The notes beneath the pieces are model-generated. The model had not been told where the DNA came from. It did no database searches and saw only the letters and a list, made by a program, of their open reading frames with translations. Made by a program: the position numbers and the translations under genes. Shown in pieces: positions 17,485 through 24,363 of a stretch of DNA of 64,000 bases. Source of the stretch: Anaerolineales bacterium (GTDB lineage Bacteria > Chloroflexota > Anaerolineae > JAAEKA01); assembly GCA_020634615.1 (NCBI GenBank), contig JACKBI010000010.1:186001-250000 (forward strand), in the 5' to 3' direction. Position 1 is the stretch's first letter. Each line of letters starts with the position of its first letter.

Positions 17485-17513
17485 TTGTACGGTGGTGAGG
17501 GCGATGATACAAT
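17485..17513 (+). promoter_or_regulatory. Promoter of the P1 peptidase gene
   Basis: TTGTAC and TACAAT separated by 17 bases. The start would be near 17520, giving a short leader that carries AAGGAGG before the ATG at 17542. Confidence 0.65.
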
Positions 17514-17541
17514 CGGGGCAGTTCCTTGTCAAGGAGGCATC

Positions 17542-18657
17542 ATGACCAAACCACGACTGCGCGATCTGGGAATCGTCATCGGCGACCTGCCGGCCGGGCC
17601 CCATAATGCTATCACCGACGTGCCGGGCATTCAGGTCGGCCACACCACTGTCGTCCGCGACGAGCCGCGCGTGATCCGCACCGGTGTCACGGTGATCCAG
17701 CCGCGCGGCGGAACGGTGCGCGATCAACCCGTCTTCGCTGGCTACCACGCGTTCAACGGCTGCGGCGAGATGACCGGTATGGCTTTCGTGGAGGAGTTTG
17801 GCTGGCTGTCCTCGCCGATTGCACTGACCGACACGACGCAGGTCGGTTTGGTGCACGACGCGCTGATCCAGTATGCTGTCGAGCGTTACGGCAAGGGGGC
17901 GCACTATCTCGGTGTGGTCGGTGAGACGTGGGGCGGCTGGCTCAACGACCGCAATGGATTTGCGCTGACCCGCGAGGATCTGTTTGCAGCCATGGACAAC
18001 GCCGCCGCTGGGCCGGTGGCCGAAGGCAATGTCGGCGGCGGCACAGCCATGATCTGCTACGATTTCAAGGGCGGCATCGGCACGTCGTCGCGGCTGGTCG
18101 AACTGGCCGGCGAGGCTTTCACGGTCGGCGTCCTCGTGCAAGCCAACCACGGCGAGCGCAGTCAACTGCGGGTGGACGGCGTGCCGGTCGGCCGCGAGCT
18201 GACCGAGAAGATCGTGCCGTTGGCTTTCGCCACGCCGCCGACCGACGCGGCCGAGGGCGCGTGGAGCGGCCCATCGCAGACCAGTTCCATCATTACGGTG
18301 ATCGCAACCGACGCGCCGCTGCTGCCGCTGCAATGCAAACGCGTCGCCCGGCGTGGCGTGATGGGCGTGGCGCGTACCGGTTCGGTGGCGCACACCGGCA
18401 GCGGTGACCTGTTTCTGGCCTTCGCGACCGGCAACGACTTGCGTGTCGAAGATGAGCAGCCGATCAATCTGCGTGCGCTGCCCGACTGGAGCCTGGACCC
18501 CCTGTTCGATGCGGTGGCCGAGGCGGTCGAGGAGGCGATCCTCAACGCGCTGGTTGCTGCCGATGACATGACCGGATTTGCGGGACACCGAGCGCCGGCG
18601 CTGCCGCACGACGCCTTGCAAGAGGTGATGGCGCGCTACCGGCCCGCTCGCGCCTGA
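17542..18657 (+). CDS. P1 family peptidase (DmpA / L-aminopeptidase-D-esterase)
   Basis: An Ntn-hydrolase-like aminopeptidase that matures by self-cleavage. ITDVPGIQVGHTTV near the N-terminus and EGNVGGGTAM in the middle are family motifs. The cleavage and nucleophile site is the Gly-Ser of GVARTGSVAHTGSGD, in the last third of the protein. AAGGAGG precedes the ATG by four bases and fixes the start; length 371 is normal. The physiological substrate is unknown, and beta-aminopeptidase or amide/ester hydrolysis are possible. It is divergent from the DUF1361 operon and followed by a 666-base non-coding stretch. Confidence 0.92.
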   Translation: MTKPRLRDLGIVIGDLPAGPHNAITDVPGIQVGHTTVVRDEPRVIRTGVTVIQPRGGTVRDQPVFAGYHAFNGCGEMTGMAFVEEFGWLSSPIALTDTTQVGLVHDALIQYAVERYGKGAHYLGVVGETWGGWLNDRNGFALTREDLFAAMDNAAAGPVAEGNVGGGTAMICYDFKGGIGTSSRLVELAGEAFTVGVLVQANHGERSQLRVDGVPVGRELTEKIVPLAFATPPTDAAEGAWSGPSQTSSIITVIATDAPLLPLQCKRVARRGVMGVARTGSVAHTGSGDLFLAFATGNDLRVEDEQPINLRALPDWSLDPLFDAVAEAVEEAILNALVAADDMTGFAGHRAPALPHDALQEVMARYRPARA

Positions 18658-18734
18658 CCTTGACGCCACTCAGGTTCTGTGGCAAACTGCGGCTGTCGCT
18701 CGCTCGCTCTGGATCGACTTCGTGAAGAGGTCGG

Positions 18735-18840
18735 GCACGGTCTGAGACCGGCCCGAGCGAGAGAAGGCCACCGAGCACGGTCGGAGACCGGCCCGAGCGA
18801 AGAGTAAATCTACTGTCGGACGGAGACCGGCCCAAGCGAA
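18735..18840. repeat. Tandem GC-rich repeat, three copies (period 40)
   Basis: Copies at 18735-18760, 18775-18800 and about 18815-18840 share a core like GCACGGTCGGAGACCGG followed by CCCGAGCGA. The third copy is more diverged. The core contains the dyad GGTC/GACC. A related three-copy array lies at 24108-24220. No spacer or Cas context supports CRISPR. Confidence 0.8.
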
Positions 18841-18896
18841 AAGCAGGTAGTTCAGGAAAGGAGCCGCCTGGAAGACAAAACTTTACGAGAAGCACA

Positions 18897-19160
18897 GCGC
18901 CAGGACTGGGAACGCCGCAAGCTCCGCAGCTTGCTTCAGTCACGTTTCGCCGTGCCAGGCGACGGTTTCAACCGTTGCTGGCGCCGGCGGCCAGATGACA
19001 TTTCCAGTTGACGAGGTGGAGGTTCCCCGGCGCAGGCCGGGGGAAAATCGAGAGATCGGCGGATGCCTCCAGGGCCATGCCACGGCCCTTCGCTTCTCCT
19101 CCAGACAAGCAGCACTTCAAAGCCGGCTGGCGACAGCCGGGACAACTGGTGTATGCAGTG
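18897..19160 (+). ncRNA. glmS glucosamine-6-phosphate ribozyme
   Basis: A self-cleaving leader RNA that controls glmS. The conserved elements occur in order. AGCGCC gives cleavage between A18896 and G18897. ACTGGGAA at about 18904 pairs with TTTCCAGT just before TTGACGAGG (19008-19016). TGGAGG (19017-19022) pairs with CCTCCA (19066-19071). The core ATCGAGAGATCGGCGG lies at 19047-19062. GGGCC/GGCCC (19072-19088) forms P3, and CCGGCTG-GCGA-CAGCCGG (19122-19139) has the GNRA loop expected in the P4 region. P1 carries an insertion of roughly 90 bases with its own hairpin GCAAGCT/AGCTTGC at 18917-18934. It stands directly upstream of glmS. The 3' boundary is approximate. Confidence 0.92.
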
Positions 19161-19181
19161 GCTTCGGGTACATTGGCAATT

Positions 19182-19309
19182 TAGTAGATTGGTAGATTGG
19201 GAAACTGGTAGATTGGGATGCGATGTCGCGATCTCGCGTCACCAATCCACCAACATACCGATCTACCATTCTACCAATCCACCAGTCTACCCATCTACCA
19301 ATCTACCTA
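19182..19309. repeat. TAGATTGG word repeats forming an inverted pair in the glmS leader
   Basis: Left cluster 19182-19219 holds copies of TAGATTGG; right cluster 19241-19309 holds copies of its complement CCAATCTAC with variants. The two clusters can fold on each other around a GC-rich centre. The element fills the gap between the glmS ribozyme and the glmS Shine-Dalgarno sequence. The same words recur at 49455-49543. Confidence 0.85.
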
Positions 19310-19323
19310 GAGGAGGAACACCC

Positions 19324-21171
19324 ATGTGTGGTATCGTAGGATACGTTGGTCCGCGCGCGGCGACACCAATCGTCGTCAACGGGCTACAGCGTCTGGAGTA
19401 TCGCGGTTATGACTCGGCAGGCATCGCTGTTGTGCAGAACGGCAGCATCGAGGTGCGCCGTGAAGTCGGCAAACTCTCCAATCTTGTCAACCTGCTGGCC
19501 GAACAGCCGACCAATGGCCATCTGGCCGTCGGTCACACCCGCTGGGCGACCCACGGCAAACCCAGCCAGCAGAACGCCCACCCACACCGTGACGCCAGCG
19601 GCGAAATCGTCGTCGTGCAGAACGGCATCGTCGAAAACTTTCGCGAACTGCGTGAAAGCTTGCAGGCCGAGGGGTTCGAATTTCAGTCCGAAACCGACAC
19701 CGAGGTCATCGTCTTTCTCATTGCGCTGCACTACGCGCCCGAAGGCGGGCTGGCCGAGGCGGTGCGCAAGGCGTTGGGCTACCTGAAGGGGCCCAGCGCG
19801 ATCGTGGCGCTGACCAGTCGCGAGCCTGACAAGCTGGTGGCGGCCCGGCTCGGCAACGCAGGCGGGGTGGCCATTGGCCTCGGCGACGGCGAGTCATTCA
19901 TCGCCTCCGATATTCCCGCGATTCTGGAGCACACCCGGCGCATGATCTTCCTGGAAGACCGGCAACTGGCGGTGGTGACCCGTGACGGTGCGATCGTGCA
20001 GACCTTGGATGGCCAGGCGGTGCGGCCCGAAGTCCACGAAATCTCGTGGGATCCCATCTCCGCCGCGAAGGGCGAGTATCGCCACTTCATGCAGAAGGAG
20101 ATCTTCGAGCAGGCGCGCTCACTGACCGACACGATCCGCGGCCGGGTTGACTTCGCCGCTGGAGAGGTCTACCTGGAGGACATGCCACTGACTGCCGAAC
20201 GTGCCCGCAGTTTCGACCGCGCGGTGATCGTGGCCTGCGGCACGTCGGCGTATTCCGGGCTGGTCGGCAAGTTCATGCTGGAGAAGATCGCCCGCATTCC
20301 GGTCGAGGTCGATTACGGTTCTGAGTTCCGTTACCGTGACCCGATCATCGACGAGCGGACGCTGATCGTGACCATCACCCAGTCGGGCGAGACCGTGGAC
20401 ACGCTGGCGGCCATGGAGGAAGGGCGGGCCAAAGGCGCGTATCTTTGCAGCATCGTCAACGTCATCGGCAGTCAGGCGGCGCGGATGAGCGATGGTGTGA
20501 TCTACATGCACTGCGGGCCGGAGATCGGGGTCGCCAGCACTAAGGCGTTTACGTCGTCGCTGGTGGACCAGTACCTGCTGGCGCTCTTTCTGGCGCAACT
20601 GCGCGACAGCATCGGGCCGCTTGCGCGTCAGAAGCTGGTGGACGACCTGGCGCGGTTGCCTGAACTGGCCGGCCGGCTGCTGGACGCCGACGCGAACACA
20701 GTCTACGAAGACCTGGCCGAGCGCTTTCACCGCTACCGCAACTTCCTTTACCTGGGGCGCGGCATCAATTATCCCGTTGCACTGGAAGGCGCGCTGAAGC
20801 TAAAGGAGATCAGCTATATCCACGCTGAAGGCTACCCGGCGGGCGAGATGAAACACGGTCCCATCGCGCTGATCGACCGCGACATGCCCGTCGTGACCCT
20901 GGCGCCGCAGGACGAGGTCTACGACAAGATGGTCAGCCAGGTGGAGCAGGTCAAAGCGCGCAGCGGCATTGTGATCGCGATTGCCACCGAAGGCGACGAG
21001 TTCATCCGCAGCCGTGCCGACCACGTCATCACCATCCCGGCCGCGCCGCCGCTGCTGACGCCGGTCCTGTCGGTGATGCCGCTGCAGCGCCTGGCCTATG
21101 AAATGGCAGTCCGCCGCGGCGCAGATGTCGATCAACCGCGCAATCTGGCCAAGAGCGTGACGGTTGAGTAA
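19324..21171 (+). CDS. glmS: Glutamine-fructose-6-phosphate aminotransferase (isomerizing)
   Basis: Makes glucosamine-6-phosphate, the first step of amino-sugar and peptidoglycan precursor synthesis. MCGIVGYVG gives the N-terminal nucleophile Cys2 of the glutaminase domain. YRGYDSAG, HTRWATHG and QNGIVENF follow. Two SIS sugar-isomerase domains make up the C-terminal part (CGTSAYSG, TQSGETVDTL, STKAFTS), and the protein ends LAKSVTVE as usual. The ATG at 19324 is preceded by GAGGAGG. Length 615 is normal. It lies downstream of a glmS ribozyme, so product feedback by mRNA cleavage is expected. Confidence 0.98.
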   Translation: MCGIVGYVGPRAATPIVVNGLQRLEYRGYDSAGIAVVQNGSIEVRREVGKLSNLVNLLAEQPTNGHLAVGHTRWATHGKPSQQNAHPHRDASGEIVVVQNGIVENFRELRESLQAEGFEFQSETDTEVIVFLIALHYAPEGGLAEAVRKALGYLKGPSAIVALTSREPDKLVAARLGNAGGVAIGLGDGESFIASDIPAILEHTRRMIFLEDRQLAVVTRDGAIVQTLDGQAVRPEVHEISWDPISAAKGEYRHFMQKEIFEQARSLTDTIRGRVDFAAGEVYLEDMPLTAERARSFDRAVIVACGTSAYSGLVGKFMLEKIARIPVEVDYGSEFRYRDPIIDERTLIVTITQSGETVDTLAAMEEGRAKGAYLCSIVNVIGSQAARMSDGVIYMHCGPEIGVASTKAFTSSLVDQYLLALFLAQLRDSIGPLARQKLVDDLARLPELAGRLLDADANTVYEDLAERFHRYRNFLYLGRGINYPVALEGALKLKEISYIHAEGYPAGEMKHGPIALIDRDMPVVTLAPQDEVYDKMVSQVEQVKARSGIVIAIATEGDEFIRSRADHVITIPAAPPLLTPVLSVMPLQRLAYEMAVRRGADVDQPRNLAKSVTVE

Positions 21172-21184
21172 GGTTTCGTAAAAC

Positions 21185-21266
21185 GTGAAGCGTGAAACGT
21201 GATTGGGACTCTCATCGCTTCGTTGCAGAAGCGACGCTGGGAAACCTTTCACGTTTCACGCTTCAC
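21185..21266. repeat. 18-bp inverted repeat of GTGAA-type words between glmS and the ABC ATPase
   Basis: GTGAAGCGTGAAACGTGA (21185-21202) and its exact complement (21249-21266) flank 46 bases. The arms are built of the repeated word CGTGAA. There is no T tract, so it is better read as an intergenic dyad element than as a terminator. It ends 12 bases before the next ATG. Confidence 0.85.
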
Positions 21267-21278
21267 CCAACACCTATC

Positions 21279-22379
21279 ATGACCCACATCCAGCTGCAAA
21301 ACGTAACCGTCAAACTGTCCGGAGGGGCGCGCGAGACCAAAGCGCTGGACGACGTGACGCTCACCGTGCGCTCGGGCGAGGTCATGGGTGTGATCGGCCC
21401 CACCGGCTGCGGCAAGTCTACACTATTGCGGGTTTTGGCCGGGCTGACGGCGCTAACGTCTGGCCGGGTGCTGTTCGATGGGCAGGATCAGGCGCAGGTG
21501 CCAGCCCGTGACCGCGGCATCGGCATGGTTTTTCAGGATTACGCGCTCTATTCCCACTGGAAGGTGCGGGAGAATCTGACATTCTATTTCAAGTTGCGCA
21601 AGCGTGAGCCGGAAGCGCCGGAGCATATCCGCGAAGCCGCTGAAATTCTGGGTGTCGATTTGTCCTACCTGCTGGGCAAATTTCCCAGCACCCTGTCCGA
21701 CGGCCAGCGACAACAGGTGGCTATCGCACGCTGCCTGGTGCGCGAGCCGCGGTTGTTCCTGATGGATGAGCCGTTTTCCAGCCTGGATGCCATGCAACGC
21801 CAGCATTCGCGTGTTCAACTCAAACGGCTGCTGACGCGTTTCCGCGTTACAACGCTCTATGTCACCCATGACCAGGAAGAGGCGGCGGCGCTCTGCGACA
21901 GGGTCGCCTTCATGGATTTGGGGCACATCTGGCAGGTGGATACATATCGCAACATGCTGGTATGGCCCAAGACTCTGCGGGTAGCCGATTTCGTCGCACA
22001 GCCGGGGACCCATTTCGTCGACGGCGCGGTGATGGACGGCCATTTCACGTGCCCGCAGTTCAGTTTGCCGCTGATGCCGGCCGTCCTGGTGCGCACCCAT
22101 CCGGGGCAGGCGATCACAGCACGTATCCCAGCCGCCGCCGTGTCGCTGGCCGGCGACGACGATGCTATGGTTCGGTCTGTCGTCGACCGGATCGAACCGC
22201 TGCCGATGCACCGTGCTCAGCGAGTCACCTGTCGCGTGGGCGCTGTCGAGCTTTCGTTAGAGCTTGGCCAGCAGCAGGCTGTGCAGGTCGGCGACCGCAT
22301 GCCGTTGGCTATCGATCCTGATATGGTGCAGATCTTCGATTCGCGCAGCGGGGCAAATCTGGCGACTGCATATCTATGA
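21279..22379 (+). CDS. ABC transporter ATPase, sugar (UgpC/MalK) type
   Basis: The ATP-binding subunit of an importer. Walker A is GPTGCGKST at 40-48, the signature is LSDGQ (variant of LSGGQ), Walker B is LFLMDEP and the switch is VTHD. A C-terminal TOBE/OB-type region of about 130 residues follows, as in UgpC/MalK. No permease or binding protein is encoded nearby, so it must serve a transporter elsewhere or a shared one. The ATG at 21279 lies just after the inverted repeat; the open frame upstream to 21192 reads through the repeat. Its stop overlaps the glycosyltransferase start (ATGA). Confidence 0.92.
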   Translation: MTHIQLQNVTVKLSGGARETKALDDVTLTVRSGEVMGVIGPTGCGKSTLLRVLAGLTALTSGRVLFDGQDQAQVPARDRGIGMVFQDYALYSHWKVRENLTFYFKLRKREPEAPEHIREAAEILGVDLSYLLGKFPSTLSDGQRQQVAIARCLVREPRLFLMDEPFSSLDAMQRQHSRVQLKRLLTRFRVTTLYVTHDQEEAAALCDRVAFMDLGHIWQVDTYRNMLVWPKTLRVADFVAQPGTHFVDGAVMDGHFTCPQFSLPLMPAVLVRTHPGQAITARIPAAAVSLAGDDDAMVRSVVDRIEPLPMHRAQRVTCRVGAVELSLELGQQQAVQVGDRMPLAIDPDMVQIFDSRSGANLATAYL

Positions 22380-23617
22380 TCCACGACCGGTCGCCGTCCA
22401 TTGGCGCGAGCGGCTTGCGCATAGCCATGTTGGCGCCGTTTGCGGTTCATGGCCCGAAGGGCACGACGCGCTGGCGGGTCATGCCGCTTGCGCGCTCGCT
22501 GGCGGCGCTGGGACACACCGTGCGTGTCGTGGTTCCACCATACGATTCTCCTGCTGAAGCTGGCAAGAGTTGGCTGGATCAGGGCGTGGAGGTGCTGAAT
22601 CTCAAGCTGCCGCGGGGCGGTGCGCAGTCCCGCGTGTTGCCGCTGGTGGCCGGTCTGGTGCGGGAAACGGCCGCCTGGCAGCCCGATGTCATCCACAGCT
22701 TCAAACCCAAAGGCTACACCGGTCTGGCTGCCGCCTGGCTGACGCGGCGCGGCTATGTAGTTGTGCAGGACAGCGACGACTGGGAGGCAGGGTGGAATGT
22801 TGCGGCCGGATATCCCCGAGCGTGGCAGCAGTTGTTTGCGCGACAGGAGCGATGCGGGCTGCGGGACGCGGTAGCCGTCACCGTTGCCAGTCGCTGGCTG
22901 GAGCGGTTCGCGATCCGGCTGCGCGGCGACGCCCGGGGCGTGTTCTATCTGCCAAACGGCATTGAAATGGGGCGATTTGGCTCTTTTTCGTGTAGCCAGG
23001 AGGCTATGGTTCCGCCCCTCACGTTGCCGCATTCCATCAAACGCGTCCTGCTCTACACGCGCTTCGGCGAGACGACCCCGGCCGCGATTTGGCGCGTGTG
23101 GTCCATGGTGCTGGCACAGCGTCCGGCTGCGCAGCTTGTTGTCGTCGGTGACGGGAGCACCGGAGAAGGGCAGGAGCTTGCCCGGCTGGCGGCGATGGCC
23201 TGCGCATCACACGCCATCGTTCTGTTGGGTTGGCAGCCGCCACAGGTGTTGCCCGGCTTGCTGGCTTCGATGGATGGGGCATTGTTCCCGGTGCTGGACA
23301 GCCCGCTAACTCGTGCCAAGTCGCCCATGCGCCTGTTGGATGTGCTGGCGGCTGGTGTTCCCGCGGCGACACAAGCTGTTGGCGAATACGGCAGTTACGT
23401 TGTGGACGGCGAAACAGGACTGCTGACCGCGCCCGGCGATGCAACCGCGCTGGCGGCGGCGGTGGTGCGCTTGCTGGACGACGTGCAACTGGCCCGCCGC
23501 CTGGGTGCTGAGGCTGCCCGCCGGACTGCGGTCGACCATGCATGGCCGCGGCTGGCAGAAGCAGCACTGGCAGCCTACGACACGGCGCTGCGATCCCGTG
23601 GAAGGAAACACCGATGA
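22376..23617 (+). CDS. Family 4-like glycosyltransferase
   Basis: A 413-residue GT-B glycosyltransferase. The N-terminal half begins IAMLAPFAVHGPKGTTRWRV and has a glycine-containing loop followed by ALGHTVRVVV. The C-terminal half has LVVVGDGSTGEGQEL, IVLLGWQPPQVLPGLLASMD and the sugar-nucleotide binding SPMRLLDVLAAGVPAATQ. Nucleotide sugar and acceptor are unknown. It overlaps the ATPase gene by four bases and the VanZ-like gene by four bases, forming a tight trio that probably works on an envelope polysaccharide or lipid. Confidence 0.88.
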   Translation: MIHDRSPSIGASGLRIAMLAPFAVHGPKGTTRWRVMPLARSLAALGHTVRVVVPPYDSPAEAGKSWLDQGVEVLNLKLPRGGAQSRVLPLVAGLVRETAAWQPDVIHSFKPKGYTGLAAAWLTRRGYVVVQDSDDWEAGWNVAAGYPRAWQQLFARQERCGLRDAVAVTVASRWLERFAIRLRGDARGVFYLPNGIEMGRFGSFSCSQEAMVPPLTLPHSIKRVLLYTRFGETTPAAIWRVWSMVLAQRPAAQLVVVGDGSTGEGQELARLAAMACASHAIVLLGWQPPQVLPGLLASMDGALFPVLDSPLTRAKSPMRLLDVLAAGVPAATQAVGEYGSYVVDGETGLLTAPGDATALAAAVVRLLDDVQLARRLGAEAARRTAVDHAWPRLAEAALAAYDTALRSRGRKHR

Positions 23618-24030
23618 CGGACATGCCGACTTCGCGCGCTGCTGACGGTTCGCGGCGGCTGGCGTGGCTCTGGTGGCTGTTGCCGCTGGGCTGGATGGTG
23701 CTGATCTGGACGCTTTCTGCCCAGTCGGAGCTGTTGGTGTCGGTCAGGTCCGGCCTGCGCGACATGCTGGCATGGGGGGCGCACTTCAGTGAATTTGCCG
23801 CACTGGCCGCGTTTCTCTGGCTGGCGCTGCGCAAGACAAGCCCACTCAGCCAGCAGAGGATGCTTGCGGCTACGTTCTTTGGCGCTGCGCTGTTTGCGGT
23901 GATCGATGAGCTGCATCAGGTGTTTGTGCCGGGTCGCATGCCCGATATTCGCGACTTGCTTGTGGACCTGGCTGGCATTCTGGTCGCGCTGACGGTTGTG
24001 CGCTGGCTCGCGACCCGCTCGATCGAGTGA
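23614..24030 (+). CDS. VanZ-like membrane protein, 138 aa
   Basis: Four hydrophobic segments and the family motif IDELHQVFVPGRMPDIRDLL identify a VanZ-like protein. In enterococci VanZ gives low-level teicoplanin resistance; in most genomes the role is unknown and the gene often sits near wall polymer genes. The ATG at 23614 overlaps the glycosyltransferase stop (ATGA). Confidence 0.88.
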   Translation: MTDMPTSRAADGSRRLAWLWWLLPLGWMVLIWTLSAQSELLVSVRSGLRDMLAWGAHFSEFAALAAFLWLALRKTSPLSQQRMLAATFFGAALFAVIDELHQVFVPGRMPDIRDLLVDLAGILVALTVVRWLATRSIE

Positions 24031-24107
24031 CAGTCCAACGCCTGCAAGCAGGGTCGCCGCAAGGGATGGTAGGAAGCACATCCTTAATGACTCATGTCAC
24101 GATGCGG

Positions 24108-24220
24108 GCACGGTCGGGAGACCGGCCCGAGCAATTGTATATGCAGGCACGAGAGGGAGGCCGGGCCGCGCAGTTGTACACGTGGGCACGGTCGTGAGGC
24201 GGGGCCGGGCACTTGTACTG
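24108..24220. repeat. Tandem repeat related to the 18.7-kb array, three copies (period about 38)
   Basis: Three units begin GCACGGTCGGGAGACCGG-like, then end with TTGTATA, TTGTACA and TTGTACT. The core matches the array at 18735-18840. It lies in the 333-base gap before ppk1; apart from this array and a promoter at 24263 I see nothing else in the gap. Confidence 0.75.
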
Positions 24221-24262
24221 AACACGAGCATTCCAGAGGTACACTTCCCCAGAAACAGGGCC

Positions 24263-24291
24263 TTGCCTTATGTTCGCAGGCCGTGTACAAT
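24263..24291 (+). promoter_or_regulatory. Promoter of ppk1
   Basis: TTGCCT and TACAAT are separated by 17 bases. The start would be near 24298 with a leader of about 66 bases. The leader ends AGGAAGGGTCGGCACT before the ATG. Confidence 0.65.
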
Positions 24292-24363
24292 CCATTTCAC
24301 CATCGCTCACGCTGACATTGCACAGGACACCATCACCGGAACGCATCAGGAAGGGTCGGCACT

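Noticed and set aside
17344..18669. N-terminal extension of the DUF1361 gene to 666 codons
   Set aside because: The extension is antisense to the well-supported P1 peptidase gene, and its translation is Arg/His-rich without known domains. A ribosome-binding site marks the ATG at 17343.
18735..18840. Short CRISPR-like array (26-base repeats, 14-base gaps)
   Set aside because: Gaps are too short for spacers, repeats are degenerate, and a related array elsewhere has repetitive gaps too.
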